From the NCBI GenBank assembly GCA_902595885.1, contig CACJRQ010000008.1, forward strand, positions 1 to 49,671: DNA of 49,671 nucleotides, written 5' to 3'. Source of the stretch: an uncultured Pelagibacteraceae bacterium. Its GTDB lineage: Bacteria > Pseudomonadota > Alphaproteobacteria > Pelagibacterales > Pelagibacteraceae. Position numbers and translations under genes: made by a program. The notes under the pieces are model-generated. The model saw only the letters and a list, made by a program, of their open reading frames with translations. It was not told the origin of the DNA and searched no databases. Each line of letters starts with the position of its first letter. The first letter of the stretch is position 1. Below, piece by piece: positions 31,451 through 40,865 of this stretch.

Positions 31451-33271
31451 ATGTGTGGAATAATAGGTATCTCTAGCAATAAACCAGTTTCAGTAAGTAT
31501 AATTAATTCACTAAAAAAATTAGAGTATAGGGGTTATGATTCAGCAGGTATAGCTACGTTATATAATGGCGAAATTAATGAAGTAAAATCTGAGGGCAGG
31601 GTAGATAATCTAGAATTAAATTTTGATTTGAAAAATTTAAAAGGAAATATAGGTATTGGTCATGTAAGATGGGCTACCCACGGTATTCCTAATAGTGTTA
31701 ATGCTCATCCCCATTCTTCTCACAACGTCTCTGTTGTACACAATGGGATTATAGAAAATTCAACAATACTAAAAAAATATTTAATAAATAAAGGACATAA
31801 TTTTAAATCTCAAACTGACACGGAGGTAATAGTCCATCTAATAACTGAAAATTTAAAAACTTCAGAAATAGAAGAGGCAATTACCAAAACATTAAAGCAA
31901 CTTCATGGTAGTTTTGCTCTTGGAATAGTATTTAAAGACATGCCTGACTTAATTGTTGGCGCTAGAAGAGGCTCCCCTTTAGCAGTAGGTTATGGACCAA
32001 ATGAAAATTATTTAGGTTCAGATTCCTACGCCTTAAAATCGATGACAAATAAAATTACGTATCTCGATGATGGTGAATTCTGTTTAGTTAAAAAAGATCA
32101 GGTTAATTTTTTTAATGATGAAGGAGTTAAAATAAATAAAAAGATATTAGAACTATCATCAGATGAAACAAACTATGATAAAGGTGAATATAAACATTTT
32201 ATGGCTAAAGAAATTGAGGAGCAACCAAATACAATCAAGACTGGCATTAAAGAGTATGTTGATGTTGTAAATAAAGACATAAATATTCTCAATTTCCCTT
32301 GGAAAATAACAGATATTAAGTCCATAACGTTAATCGGATGTGGAACAGCCTATCATTCATGTTTAATGGCAAAATATTGGTTTGAAGAATTAACAAATTT
32401 AGATGTAAGTATCGATATAGCTTCAGAGTTTAGATATAGGAAGAATAGATTCAAAAAAGAAACTTTATATGTATTTGTTTCACAATCAGGTGAGACTGCA
32501 GATACTTATGCAGCTTTAGATTTATGTAATAAAAATAAAATGAAAACCTGTTCAATTGTGAATGTAATAGAAAGTTCAATTGCAAGAGACTCGAACTTTG
32601 TATTACCGATACATTGCGGTCCAGAAATTGGTGTGGCATCTACAAAAGCATTTTTAGGTCAGATACTAGTACTTTATATCTTGGCTCTAAAATTAGGTCA
32701 TCTTAGAAAAGAAATTGATCAGAGTATTTATCATGAAAAAATAAAAGATTTAAAAGCTTTACCTAGCTTAATTGAAAAAACATTGTTACGTGATAATGAT
32801 ATTCAAGCTATTTCATCAACATTTAATGATGCAAAGGGTTCAATGTTTTTAGGAAGAGGATTTTCATATCCAATAGCTTTAGAAGGTGCTTTAAAACTCA
32901 AGGAACTTTCTTATGTTCATGCAGAGGGATATCCAGCTGGTGAAATGAAGCATGGTCCATTAGCTCTTATAGAAGAGGGTATGCCAGTTGTTGTTTTGGC
33001 GCCAAGGGATAATTATTACAAAAAAACAATTTCAAACATGCAAGAGGTAATTGCAAGAGGTGCTAAAGTTTTATTAATTACAAATAAAAGTAAAGATGAA
33101 ATATTTTCAGAAAATATTTGGGAAACAATAGAAGTAGAAAATACTAATGATGATTTGCTTCCTTTTCTTTTAACAATTCCACTTCAAAAACTTGCTTATT
33201 ATTCCGCTCTTAAAAAAGGATACGATATTGATAAGCCTAGAAATTTAGCAAAGTCAGTAACTGTTGAGTAA
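31451..33271 (+). CDS. glmS: Glutamine--fructose-6-phosphate aminotransferase
   Basis: A 606-residue full-length enzyme that makes glucosamine 6-phosphate, the first step to UDP-GlcNAc for peptidoglycan and lipid A. The N-terminal nucleophile Cys2 is in MCGIIGI; the glutaminase domain has KLEYRGYDSAGIAT and VRWATHGIPNSVNAHPH. Two SIS sugar-binding domains follow (LIGCGTAYHSCLMAKYW, FVSQSGETADTYAALD; GRGFSYPIALEGALKLKELSY, AEGYPAGEMKHGPLALIE) and the C-terminal loop ends RNLAKSVTVE. No glmS ribozyme or leader exists, since it lies 3 nt after the GlmU-domain gene. Confidence 0.97.
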   Translation: MCGIIGISSNKPVSVSIINSLKKLEYRGYDSAGIATLYNGEINEVKSEGRVDNLELNFDLKNLKGNIGIGHVRWATHGIPNSVNAHPHSSHNVSVVHNGIIENSTILKKYLINKGHNFKSQTDTEVIVHLITENLKTSEIEEAITKTLKQLHGSFALGIVFKDMPDLIVGARRGSPLAVGYGPNENYLGSDSYALKSMTNKITYLDDGEFCLVKKDQVNFFNDEGVKINKKILELSSDETNYDKGEYKHFMAKEIEEQPNTIKTGIKEYVDVVNKDINILNFPWKITDIKSITLIGCGTAYHSCLMAKYWFEELTNLDVSIDIASEFRYRKNRFKKETLYVFVSQSGETADTYAALDLCNKNKMKTCSIVNVIESSIARDSNFVLPIHCGPEIGVASTKAFLGQILVLYILALKLGHLRKEIDQSIYHEKIKDLKALPSLIEKTLLRDNDIQAISSTFNDAKGSMFLGRGFSYPIALEGALKLKELSYVHAEGYPAGEMKHGPLALIEEGMPVVVLAPRDNYYKKTISNMQEVIARGAKVLLITNKSKDEIFSENIWETIEVENTNDDLLPFLLTIPLQKLAYYSALKKGYDIDKPRNLAKSVTVE

Positions 33272-33273
33272 AA

Positions 33274-34038
33274 TTGTATTTTTATTTATCAAAAATTTTA
33301 GCTCCACTTTTAAATTTAACAAATTTAATATTTTTTTTAATAATTTTAGGTACTTTATTAAATTTTTTTTATCGTAAAAAAAAAATAAAAATTTTTGTTA
33401 TTTTTAATATTTTTTTACTATTAACTACAACCATCTTACCACTAGGAAAATTTGGATTAAAATATTTAGAGAAGGATTATTTGGTTCAACAAAAAATAAA
33501 TAATATTGACAATATAGTTATTTTAGCAGGTTCAGAAAATATTTACCTAACACATACTACTAAAAAGTTAAATTTAAATAATAGTTCAGAAAGATTAATT
33601 GCAAGCATTAAACTTGCAAACGAAAATAGTAATGCAAAAATTTATTTTTTAGGTGGTGATGGTAATTTGAAAAAGCATAAAATTGATGAAACATTTGTTG
33701 CTAAAAATTTTTATAATGATGTTGCTTTTGATATTACAAGAGTAAATTTTATTAACAATACAAGAAATACAATTGAAAATTTGACAGAGTTAAAAAAAAT
33801 CATTGATTTAGATAAGAACAATGTCTTGATTACCTCTGCTTTTCATATGAAGCGTACAATGTTGATAGCAAAACAAATGAATATTAAATTAACACCTTAT
33901 GCTGTGGATTTTAGATATGGAGATAATTTCTCGTTAATAAATTTTTATCAACATTTTAGTATTAGCAGTAATTTACGTTCAGTTGATCTTTTTTTTAGGG
34001 AATTTATAGGAATTTTAGCTTTTAAGTTATTTTATTAA
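33274..34038 (+). CDS. YdcF-like (DUF218) membrane-anchored protein
   Basis: A 254-residue protein with two N-terminal spans (residues 1-25 and about 34-58), followed by a soluble domain. INNIDNIVILAGSEN, then SERLIASIKLANENSNAKIYFLGGDG and NTRNTIENLTELKKII, and ITSAFHMKRTMLIAKQMNI, are the ordered DUF218/ElyC-SanA motifs (V-x-L-G-G, S-x-R-T-x-x-x-N, V-T-S-x-x-H-x-x-R). Such proteins affect cell-envelope integrity, for example ElyC at the lipid-carrier step of peptidoglycan synthesis. The start is TTG at 33274, 2 nt after the glmS stop; no ATG exists for the first span. Confidence 0.8.
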   Translation: MYFYLSKILAPLLNLTNLIFFLIILGTLLNFFYRKKKIKIFVIFNIFLLLTTTILPLGKFGLKYLEKDYLVQQKINNIDNIVILAGSENIYLTHTTKKLNLNNSSERLIASIKLANENSNAKIYFLGGDGNLKKHKIDETFVAKNFYNDVAFDITRVNFINNTRNTIENLTELKKIIDLDKNNVLITSAFHMKRTMLIAKQMNIKLTPYAVDFRYGDNFSLINFYQHFSISSNLRSVDLFFREFIGILAFKLFY

Positions 34039-34091
34039 CCTAAGAATGTTGAAAATTTATTTATGTTTGCTAAAACAATCATGAGTTGAAC

Positions 34092-35471
34092 ATGAAAAGT
34101 TGGAAAAAAAATAGTTGGAGAAAATACCCTGTAAAACACATACCTGATTATCCAGACAAAAAAGAACTGGATAAAGTTTTAGATAAGATTGGAACATTTC
34201 CTCCATTAGTCTTTGCAGGTGAAACAAGACATCTAAAAAGTCAGTTAGCTGATGTCGTAGATGGTAAAGCTTTTTTACTTCAAGGTGGAGACTGTGCAGA
34301 AAGTTTTGCAGAATTTAATCCAGATAATATAAGAGATACATTTAAACTGATGTTGCAAATGGCATTAGTTTTGACTTATTCAGCATCTTTACCAGTTGTT
34401 AAAGTTGGAAGAATAGCTGGACAGTTTTCAAAACCTAGAAGTGCTCCTACTGAAATAAAAAATGGAGTAGAGTTGCCAAGTTATTTAGGTGACAACATAA
34501 ATGCTATGGAATTTACTGAAAAAGCCAGAGTTCCAGATCCTAAAAGATTGTTTAAAGCTTATTCACAATCAGCTGCAACTCTTAATCTTATTAGAGCTTT
34601 CTCAAAAGGAGGTTTTGCAGATTTAAACAAAGTGCATTTATGGAATTTAGATTATATTAAAAAAAGTCCACAAGCTAAAAAATTTAAAGATCTTGAAGAT
34701 AAGATTGCTGATGCTATAGCTTTCATGAGAGCATGTGGAATTACTTCAGATTTTAACAATAGATTGTATACAGTAAATTTTTGGACATCACATGAAGCTT
34801 TATTACTACCTTTTGAAGAGTCTATGACAAGAACAGACTCTACTACTGGTGAGAATCATGACACTTCAGCTCATTTTGTTTGGATTGGAGATAGAACAAG
34901 ACAATTAGATGGTGGTCACGTTGAATTTTGCAGAGGCATAGAAAATCCAATAGGTATTAAATGTGGACCAACTTTAAAATCTGATGATTTAATAAATCTT
35001 TGTAATCGTATAAATCCAAACAATGAAAAAGGTAAAATTACTTTAATTTCTAGATTTGGAGCAGACAATGTTTCAAAATTTTTACCAAAATTAATTAGAT
35101 CGATAAAAAAAGAGGGATTAAATGTGATTTGGTCATGCGATCCTTGTCATGGTAACACAATTAAAGCAGCAACAGGTTTCAAAACAAGACCGTTCAATAG
35201 TGTTTTAAAAGAAGTAAGAGAAGTTTTTGCATGTCATCAAAGTGAAGGAAGTTATGCAGGTGGTCTTCATATCGAACTGACAGGTCAAAATGTTACAGAG
35301 TGTATTGGAGGTGCTCAAAAAATATCTGAAAAAGATTTATCTTCTAGATACCATACTCATTGTGATCCAAGACTTAATGGAAATCAAGCTTTAGAATTAG
35401 CTTTTTTAATATCTGATGAGATAAAAAAGAATAGCTCATATTCAAAAAATGCAGATAGAGCGGCATCTTAA
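34092..35471 (+). CDS. 3-deoxy-7-phosphoheptulonate synthase, class II
   Basis: A 459-residue class II (plant-like) DAHP synthase, which condenses phosphoenolpyruvate and erythrose 4-phosphate at the entry of the shikimate pathway. The start is taken as ATG 34092 rather than the in-frame TTG at 34086. The N-terminus SWKKNSWRKYPVKHIPDYPD is class II-specific. PPLVFAGE, FLLQGGDCAESF (metal-binding Cys), KVGRIAGQFSKPRS, THCDPRLNGNQALELAFL and HIELTGQNVTECIGG cover the PEP, metal and E4P sites. It is unrelated in sequence to E. coli AroF/G/H. It stands alone among amino-acid genes. Confidence 0.95.
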   Translation: MKSWKKNSWRKYPVKHIPDYPDKKELDKVLDKIGTFPPLVFAGETRHLKSQLADVVDGKAFLLQGGDCAESFAEFNPDNIRDTFKLMLQMALVLTYSASLPVVKVGRIAGQFSKPRSAPTEIKNGVELPSYLGDNINAMEFTEKARVPDPKRLFKAYSQSAATLNLIRAFSKGGFADLNKVHLWNLDYIKKSPQAKKFKDLEDKIADAIAFMRACGITSDFNNRLYTVNFWTSHEALLLPFEESMTRTDSTTGENHDTSAHFVWIGDRTRQLDGGHVEFCRGIENPIGIKCGPTLKSDDLINLCNRINPNNEKGKITLISRFGADNVSKFLPKLIRSIKKEGLNVIWSCDPCHGNTIKAATGFKTRPFNSVLKEVREVFACHQSEGSYAGGLHIELTGQNVTECIGGAQKISEKDLSSRYHTHCDPRLNGNQALELAFLISDEIKKNSSYSKNADRAAS

Positions 35472-35509
35472 TACATTGTAAAAATATTAATAATAAATAT
35501 TTTAAAATT

Positions 35510-36247
35510 ATGGATACTTCAGAAAAAGTGAAATTTATATCTTCTTGGATTAAAAATTATGTAAATAATATGCCAACGAAGGCGGAGTCTTTAGTAATTG
35601 GTATTTCTGGAGGAATAGATTCATCAGTATCAAGCACACTTAGTGCAATGACTGGTTTAAAAACCATTGTTTTATCTATGCCTATAAAACAAAAATCCCA
35701 TCAACATGATTTAAGTTTAAAGCATCAGGAATGGTTAGTAAAAAATTTTAAAAATGTTGAGGCTCATACAATAAATTTAGATGAGTTATTTTCAGCGTTT
35801 AATACCAGCTTATCTAAATTTGATAGTGAGCATGGTATGGCTAATTCAAGAGCTAGATTAAGAATGACCACCCTTTACCAGGTAGCGGCAGCAAACAAAG
35901 GTATCGTGGTAGGAACAGGAAATAAAGTTGAGGATTTTGGAGTTGGATTTTATACAAAATATGGTGATGGTGGAGTTGATATTTCACCAATAGCCGATTG
36001 TAATAAAACTCAAGTCTGGGAATTAGGTAAAGAACTTGGGATTTTACAAGAGATTATAGATGCACCTCCAACTGACGGATTATGGGACGACGGTAGAACT
36101 GATGAAGGTCAACTTGGATTAAAATATAATGAATTAGAAGAAGCTATGGAGAATCCAAATTCTCCGAATCGTATTAAATACGAAAATATTAGAAAACAAA
36201 ATATGCATAAAATGGAGCCAATTCCGGTATGCATAATTCCAAATTAA
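35510..36247 (+). CDS. nadE: NH3-dependent NAD synthetase
   Basis: A 245-residue synthetase that amidates nicotinic acid adenine dinucleotide to NAD. GISGGIDSSVSS (about residues 31-42) is the PP-loop that binds ATP; ANSRARLRMTTLYQVAA and VGTGNKVEDFGVGFYTKYGDGGVDISPIAD hold the deamido-NAD and magnesium sites. The E(D)F-x-x-G-Y-F/F-x-T-K-x-G-D region is shared by all NadE proteins. There is no glutaminase domain, so free ammonia is the likely nitrogen source. It is the fifth gene in a plus-strand series. Confidence 0.93.
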   Translation: MDTSEKVKFISSWIKNYVNNMPTKAESLVIGISGGIDSSVSSTLSAMTGLKTIVLSMPIKQKSHQHDLSLKHQEWLVKNFKNVEAHTINLDELFSAFNTSLSKFDSEHGMANSRARLRMTTLYQVAAANKGIVVGTGNKVEDFGVGFYTKYGDGGVDISPIADCNKTQVWELGKELGILQEIIDAPPTDGLWDDGRTDEGQLGLKYNELEEAMENPNSPNRIKYENIRKQNMHKMEPIPVCIIPN

Positions 36248-36292
36248 TCAAATAGATTCACAAATCTATAATTTAAGTATATCTCTTCAACT

Positions 36293-37648
36293 ATGAGTTT
36301 AGATATTTTTTTAACAAATAATCTTACCAACAAAAAAGAAAAATTTATTCCACAGGATAAAAAAAATGTAAGAATGTATGTTTGTGGCCCAACTGTTTAT
36401 GATGATCCACATATTGGCAATGCGAGACCGGTAGTTATTTTTGATATTCTTTTTAAAATTTTAAAAAATAAATATCAAAAAGTAACCTATGTAAGAAATA
36501 TTACAGATGTAGATGATAAAATAATAAAATCATCAAAGGAAAATAATATTTCAATTTCAGATCTTACAAAAAAAATTACTCAAAGTTTTAACGAAGATTG
36601 TATTTATTTAAATTGTGAAAAACCTAATCATGAGCCTAAAGCAACAGAGCATATTTCTGAGATGATAGAAATGGTCTCTGAATTAATTAAAAAAGGATTT
36701 GCATACGAAAATGAGAAGCATGTTTATTTTGAAGTAAAAAAATTTAAAGATTATGGGCAGTTATCAAACAAAAAGTTAGAAGAATTGGTTGCAGGATCAA
36801 GAATTGAAGTAAGTGATAATAAAAAAAATTCTGAAGATTTTGTTTTATGGAAACCATCAAAAACAGATGAGCCATCATGGGACTCACCTTGGGGAAAAGG
36901 AAGACCCGGTTGGCATTTAGAATGTTCAGCAATGTCTAAAAAATATTTAGGAAAAGAATTTGATGTACATGGAGGTGGTGTTGATTTGTTATTTCCTCAT
37001 CATGAAAATGAAATAGCTCAATCCAGATGTGCAAATGATAGCAAAGTATTTGCTAATTATTGGTTGCACAATGCTTTTATAACAATATCTAATGAAAAAA
37101 TGGCAAAATCTCAAGGAAACATTTTAAAAATAAAAGATTTCAGAAACAATCGAAGCGGTCAAGTTTTAAGATTGGCTTTAATGAGTGCACATTATCGACA
37201 ACCACTTGATTGGAATGATAAACTTTTAGAAGACTGTGAAAATACAATTAGTAAATGGTATAATGTTTTTTTAAACATAGAAACAAAACTTAAAATTTCA
37301 GATGAAATCCTTAAACCTCTTCTCGATGATTTAAATACACCAGGCTATATCGCTAATTTGCATAAATTATACGAGAGAGCATCAAAAGGTTCAGATGAAG
37401 ATAAAAGACTTTTCATTTCTGCTTGTCATTTTATTGGATTATTGAACGAAACTAAAGAGGATTGGCTTAAATTTAAGAAAAGCAAAGTATCAATTTCTGA
37501 AAATGAAATTTTAATTAAAATTAATCAGAGAAATGAAGCTAGAGATAATAAAAATTATGAGGAAGCAGATAAAATAAGAGACGATCTTTTAGACAAAGGT
37601 GTTTTAATAGAAGATAAAGATGGTAAAACGATCTGGAAATTTAAATGA
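36293..37648 (+). CDS. cysS: Cysteinyl-tRNA synthetase
   Basis: A 451-residue class I aminoacyl-tRNA synthetase. YVCGPTVYDDPHIGNARP carries the zinc-binding C31 and the HIGH variant HIGN (residues 40-43); the other zinc ligands are in WHLECSAMS and HHENEIAQS. KMAKS (near residue 271) is the KMSKS loop. The length is slightly below that of many CysRS proteins, and the C-terminal anticodon domain ends in IEDKDGKTIWKFK. It overlaps the downstream citramalate-synthase gene by 4 bp (ATGA). Confidence 0.97.
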   Translation: MSLDIFLTNNLTNKKEKFIPQDKKNVRMYVCGPTVYDDPHIGNARPVVIFDILFKILKNKYQKVTYVRNITDVDDKIIKSSKENNISISDLTKKITQSFNEDCIYLNCEKPNHEPKATEHISEMIEMVSELIKKGFAYENEKHVYFEVKKFKDYGQLSNKKLEELVAGSRIEVSDNKKNSEDFVLWKPSKTDEPSWDSPWGKGRPGWHLECSAMSKKYLGKEFDVHGGGVDLLFPHHENEIAQSRCANDSKVFANYWLHNAFITISNEKMAKSQGNILKIKDFRNNRSGQVLRLALMSAHYRQPLDWNDKLLEDCENTISKWYNVFLNIETKLKISDEILKPLLDDLNTPGYIANLHKLYERASKGSDEDKRLFISACHFIGLLNETKEDWLKFKKSKVSISENEILIKINQRNEARDNKNYEEADKIRDDLLDKGVLIEDKDGKTIWKFK

Positions 37649-39246
37649 GTAAAGATCGGTTATATATATTTGATACAACACTGCGTGATGGCGCACAGAC
37701 TCAAGGTGTAGATTTTTCAATTGATGATAAAGAAAAGATATCATCTTCTCTTGATACTTTGGGTGTTGATTATATAGAAGGTGGATGGCCAGGGGCAAAT
37801 CCTACAGATACTGAATTTTTTAATAAGGATCATAATTTTAAATCCGCAAAATTGACTGCTTTTGGTATGACAAAAAAAACTGAACATAGCGCTGAGAATG
37901 ATCCAATGCTATCATCATTAATAAATTCAAATAGTTCTTCAGTATGTCTGTTTGGTAAATCATGGGATTTTCAAGTTGATGTTGCTCTTGGTATTTCGAA
38001 TGATCAAAATCTTTCAAATATTAGAGAAAGTGCAAAACATATAGTTAAATCTGGCAAAGAATTTATGTTTGATGCGGAACATTTCTTTGATGGGTACAAA
38101 TCAAATCCTGAGTATGCAATTTCTTGTCTAAAAGCAGCATATGATAATGGTGCTAGATGGATTGTTTTATGTGATACTAATGGCGGAACCCTTCCTCATG
38201 AAGTAGCTAGAATTGTTAAAGAAGTTATTAAACATATTCCAGGTAAAAATTTAGGAATTCACGCTCATAATGATACCGAAAATGCAGTAGCAAATAGTTT
38301 AGTTGCTGTTCAAGCAGGTGTTAGACAAGTTCAGGGGACTTTAAATGGTTTAGGTGAAAGATGTGGAAATGCAAATCTAGTTTCATTAATACCAACATTT
38401 TTTTTAAAAAAGGATTTTTATGAAAATTATGAATTAAATATCAAACGTGAAAACTTAAAAAAATTAACTCAATGTTCAAGATTATTAGATGAATTATTAA
38501 ATAGAAAGCCAAACAAACACTTGCCTTATGTTGGGGCCTCTGCTTTTTCACATAAAGGTGGAATGCATGTTTCGGCTGTTCAAAAAGATCCTAAAACCTA
38601 CGAACATGTTAATCCTGAAGAGATTGGAAATTCAAGAAATATAGTTGTTTCAGATCAGTCTGGACAATCAAACATTATGTCTAGACTGAATCTTATAGGA
38701 ATAAATGTAGAAAAAAGTGATCCAAAAATAAAAAAACTTTTGGAAGAAGTTAAGGATAGAGAGTTTATTGGTTATAGTTATGATGGTGCTGACGCATCTT
38801 TTGAGTTATTAGCTAGAAGATTGATGGGGGAGATACCAAGATATATTTCCATTAACGAATATGATGTTTCGGTAAAGAAAGATAATGCAGGTGAAATTGT
38901 TTCTTACGCAAAAGCTCAATTGGAAGTAGATGGAAATAAGATTTTGTGTGAAGGAAAAGGAAACGGACCTGTTAATGCTCTTGATAATGCAATTAGAAAG
39001 AATGTTAATAAACTTGCAAAATATTCAGAATATTTAAAAGATTTAAGATTGGTTGATTATAAAGTTAGAATTTTAAATACTGGCACAGAAGCTGTAACAA
39101 GAGTAAGTATAGAGAGCACAGACTCAAAGGGTGTTAATTGGTTTACTATTGGAGTGTCACCAAATATCATTGATGCTTCTTTCAAAGCTCTAGTTGATAG
39201 TTTAGATTACAAGTTATTTAAGGACAAAGCACCTGGAAGTTTGTAA
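37645..39246 (+). CDS. cimA: Citramalate synthase (2-isopropylmalate synthase family)
   Basis: A 533-residue DRE-TIM metallolyase. The metal-binding FDTTLRDGAQTQGVDFSI opens the TIM barrel; GVDYIEGGWPGANPTDTEFF is the segment that separates citramalate synthases from LeuA. GIHAHNDTENAVANSLVAVQAG and NGLGERCGNANLVSLIP are the conserved H-x-H-x-D and N-x-x-x-G-R-x-G-N motifs, and a LeuA-type allosteric domain occupies the last about 130 residues. It makes (R)-citramalate from pyruvate and acetyl-CoA, a threonine-independent entry to isoleucine. It overlaps cysS by 4 bp. Confidence 0.9.
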   Translation: MSKDRLYIFDTTLRDGAQTQGVDFSIDDKEKISSSLDTLGVDYIEGGWPGANPTDTEFFNKDHNFKSAKLTAFGMTKKTEHSAENDPMLSSLINSNSSSVCLFGKSWDFQVDVALGISNDQNLSNIRESAKHIVKSGKEFMFDAEHFFDGYKSNPEYAISCLKAAYDNGARWIVLCDTNGGTLPHEVARIVKEVIKHIPGKNLGIHAHNDTENAVANSLVAVQAGVRQVQGTLNGLGERCGNANLVSLIPTFFLKKDFYENYELNIKRENLKKLTQCSRLLDELLNRKPNKHLPYVGASAFSHKGGMHVSAVQKDPKTYEHVNPEEIGNSRNIVVSDQSGQSNIMSRLNLIGINVEKSDPKIKKLLEEVKDREFIGYSYDGADASFELLARRLMGEIPRYISINEYDVSVKKDNAGEIVSYAKAQLEVDGNKILCEGKGNGPVNALDNAIRKNVNKLAKYSEYLKDLRLVDYKVRILNTGTEAVTRVSIESTDSKGVNWFTIGVSPNIIDASFKALVDSLDYKLFKDKAPGSL

Positions 39247-39248
39247 GG

Positions 39249-40112
39249 ATGAAAATTAAAAAATTTTCAGAAAAACCATCTGATTTAAAAAGTAGAATAG
39301 GCGCAAAACCAATAGTTTGTTATCCAAATACCAGTATTGAAGAAAAAAATTTAGGTATTTTACATTCTGCCCGAGAAAATTTGGTTAAAAAAGATGAAGT
39401 TATAATACCTCCTAGAGATGCAAAAACTTTTGAGGTTAAATTTGGTGAGTTTTTTAGAATTGAGAGTTTAGATGGGCCTCAAGTAGGAGATTTAAATTTA
39501 TTTAATTTAAATAATTTAGAAGAGAAATTTTATTCAGGAAAAACAAGAGCACTCTATGGAACGCATCTTTCTGTAGGGGATAAAATGTTTAGTAGTTTTC
39601 CCTATCTTAGATCCTTAGCAACAATAACCTGGGATACTTTAGATTGGTATGATTATGATAAAGATGGAGGATCCGTTCATGATGTGATTGGGACACGTTG
39701 TGATCCTTATACATCAAAACTTTTGAGCGATAATGATTATCATTATTGTTGTCATTCAAATTTAACAAGAGCTTTAGTTAAAGAAAAAAATGTTGAATTA
39801 GAACACGCAGAAAAAATAGTTCATGATGTATTAAATGTTTTTATGTTAACCGGATTTACCAATGATACTAAACAATACTTTATGAAGGCAAGTCCTGTTA
39901 GACCTGGTGATTATTTAGAGTTTTTTGCCGAAACAGATTTATTAGGCGCACTTTCTGCTTGTCCAGGTGGTGATTGTGGTTCCGAACATTCTTCTGATGT
40001 AGCAAAATGTTATCCATTAAAAGTTTCTATTTGGACAGTAGACCCTAAATATTTAATTGATATAAAACCATCAGCTATTTCCAATTATAACAGAAATCAT
40101 GGCATAGATTAA
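39249..40112 (+). CDS. DUF1989 (urea carboxylase-associated family) protein
   Basis: A 287-residue protein of the DUF1989 family, which is named for its association with urea carboxylase gene clusters. FFRIESLDGPQVGDLNLFNLNNL, the TWDTLDWYDYDKDGGSVHDVIGTRCDPYT segment, CCHSNLTRAL and the C-terminal SACPGGDCGSEHSS are its conserved blocks; the Cys and His residues may form a metal site. No urea carboxylase or partner family member is nearby. Here the gene starts 2 nt after the citramalate synthase stop and ends one base into the trmJ-like start (TAATG), so its role may be different. Function unknown. Confidence 0.85.
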   Translation: MKIKKFSEKPSDLKSRIGAKPIVCYPNTSIEEKNLGILHSARENLVKKDEVIIPPRDAKTFEVKFGEFFRIESLDGPQVGDLNLFNLNNLEEKFYSGKTRALYGTHLSVGDKMFSSFPYLRSLATITWDTLDWYDYDKDGGSVHDVIGTRCDPYTSKLLSDNDYHYCCHSNLTRALVKEKNVELEHAEKIVHDVLNVFMLTGFTNDTKQYFMKASPVRPGDYLEFFAETDLLGALSACPGGDCGSEHSSDVAKCYPLKVSIWTVDPKYLIDIKPSAISNYNRNHGID

Positions 40113-40825
40113 TGTCTGTTAATAATATTTCTTTTATTTTGCACAAACCGCAACTCTCAGAAAATATTGGAGCGTGTGCAAGAGGAATGAAAAATTTTAA
40201 TTTTAATAAACTTATTATTATTGATCCTAAACCAATATTTCCTAATGATAAAATTTTAGCAACATCTGTAGGTGCAAAAAACATAATCAATAAAGCAAAG
40301 AATTTTGAAAGTTTAGAAAAATCTTTGAAGAATATAGATATTGTAATTGCAACATCTGCGCGATTTAGAAATAAAAACATTAAACATATTCAGTTAGAAG
40401 ATTTAAAAAAACTTAATTATAGAAAAAAAGTAGCTTTTTTATTTGGGTCAGAGGCATCAGGTTTATCAAATAACGAAATAAGTTATGCCAATTATACTCT
40501 TCAAATTCCAACTAATCCTGATTTTAGGTCATTAAATCTGTCTCACAGCTTAATAATAATTGCACAATATGTATCAAATATAATTAATTCAAAAGTATCT
40601 TCTTATAAAAAATCTAATAAAGTTAAATCAGCATCAAAAAAAGAGATAGTTGCTATGTCAAATCTTTGTATACAGAATCTTGAAGAGATTAATTTCTTTA
40701 AATCAAAAGAAAAGAAACCGATAATGCTTGAAAACTTGAGAAATATTTTTTATAGGATGGAATTATCATCCAAAGAAACACGTATTTTATCAGGAGTATT
40801 TGCAAGTTTAGGTAAAAAACGTTGA
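40112..40825 (+). CDS. trmJ: SpoU-class RNA 2'-O-methyltransferase (TrmJ-like)
   Basis: A 237-residue SPOUT-fold methyltransferase. SFILHKPQLSENIGACARGMKNF (residues 7-29) is the N-terminal motif 1 with the catalytic Arg in the ENIGACAR stretch; VAFLFGSEASGLSNNEI is motif 2, and IPTNPDFRSLNLSHSLIIIAQ is motif 3 at the SAM-binding knot. This pattern is the TrmJ/TrmH subgroup; the length matches TrmJ, which methylates position 32 of tRNA. The exact target is inferred. It is the last gene of the plus-strand run that begins with the GlmU-domain gene. Confidence 0.87.
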   Translation: MSVNNISFILHKPQLSENIGACARGMKNFNFNKLIIIDPKPIFPNDKILATSVGAKNIINKAKNFESLEKSLKNIDIVIATSARFRNKNIKHIQLEDLKKLNYRKKVAFLFGSEASGLSNNEISYANYTLQIPTNPDFRSLNLSHSLIIIAQYVSNIINSKVSSYKKSNKVKSASKKEIVAMSNLCIQNLEEINFFKSKEKKPIMLENLRNIFYRMELSSKETRILSGVFASLGKKR

Positions 40826-40853
40826 TTGACAAAATGATGAGTAAGTTTATAAA
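40826..40853 (+). promoter_or_regulatory. Promoter for rpsD
   Basis: A perfect TTGACA at 40826-40831 and TATAAA at 40848-40853, spaced by 16 nt, lie directly in front of rpsD. The predicted start (about 40860) leaves only a few nucleotides of leader before ATG 40866, and no Shine-Dalgarno sequence is present. Confidence 0.6.
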
Positions 40854-40865
40854 GCCCACTATTAA

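Noticed and set aside
36254..36267. Short inverted repeat AGATT-CACA-AATCT between nadE and cysS
   Set aside because: Only 5 bp, A/T rich and without a T-tract; expected by chance in this composition.
40075..40380. 101-residue minus-strand frame across the DUF1989/trmJ junction
   Set aside because: It overlaps two well-supported genes in the opposite strand and looks like their antisense translation.
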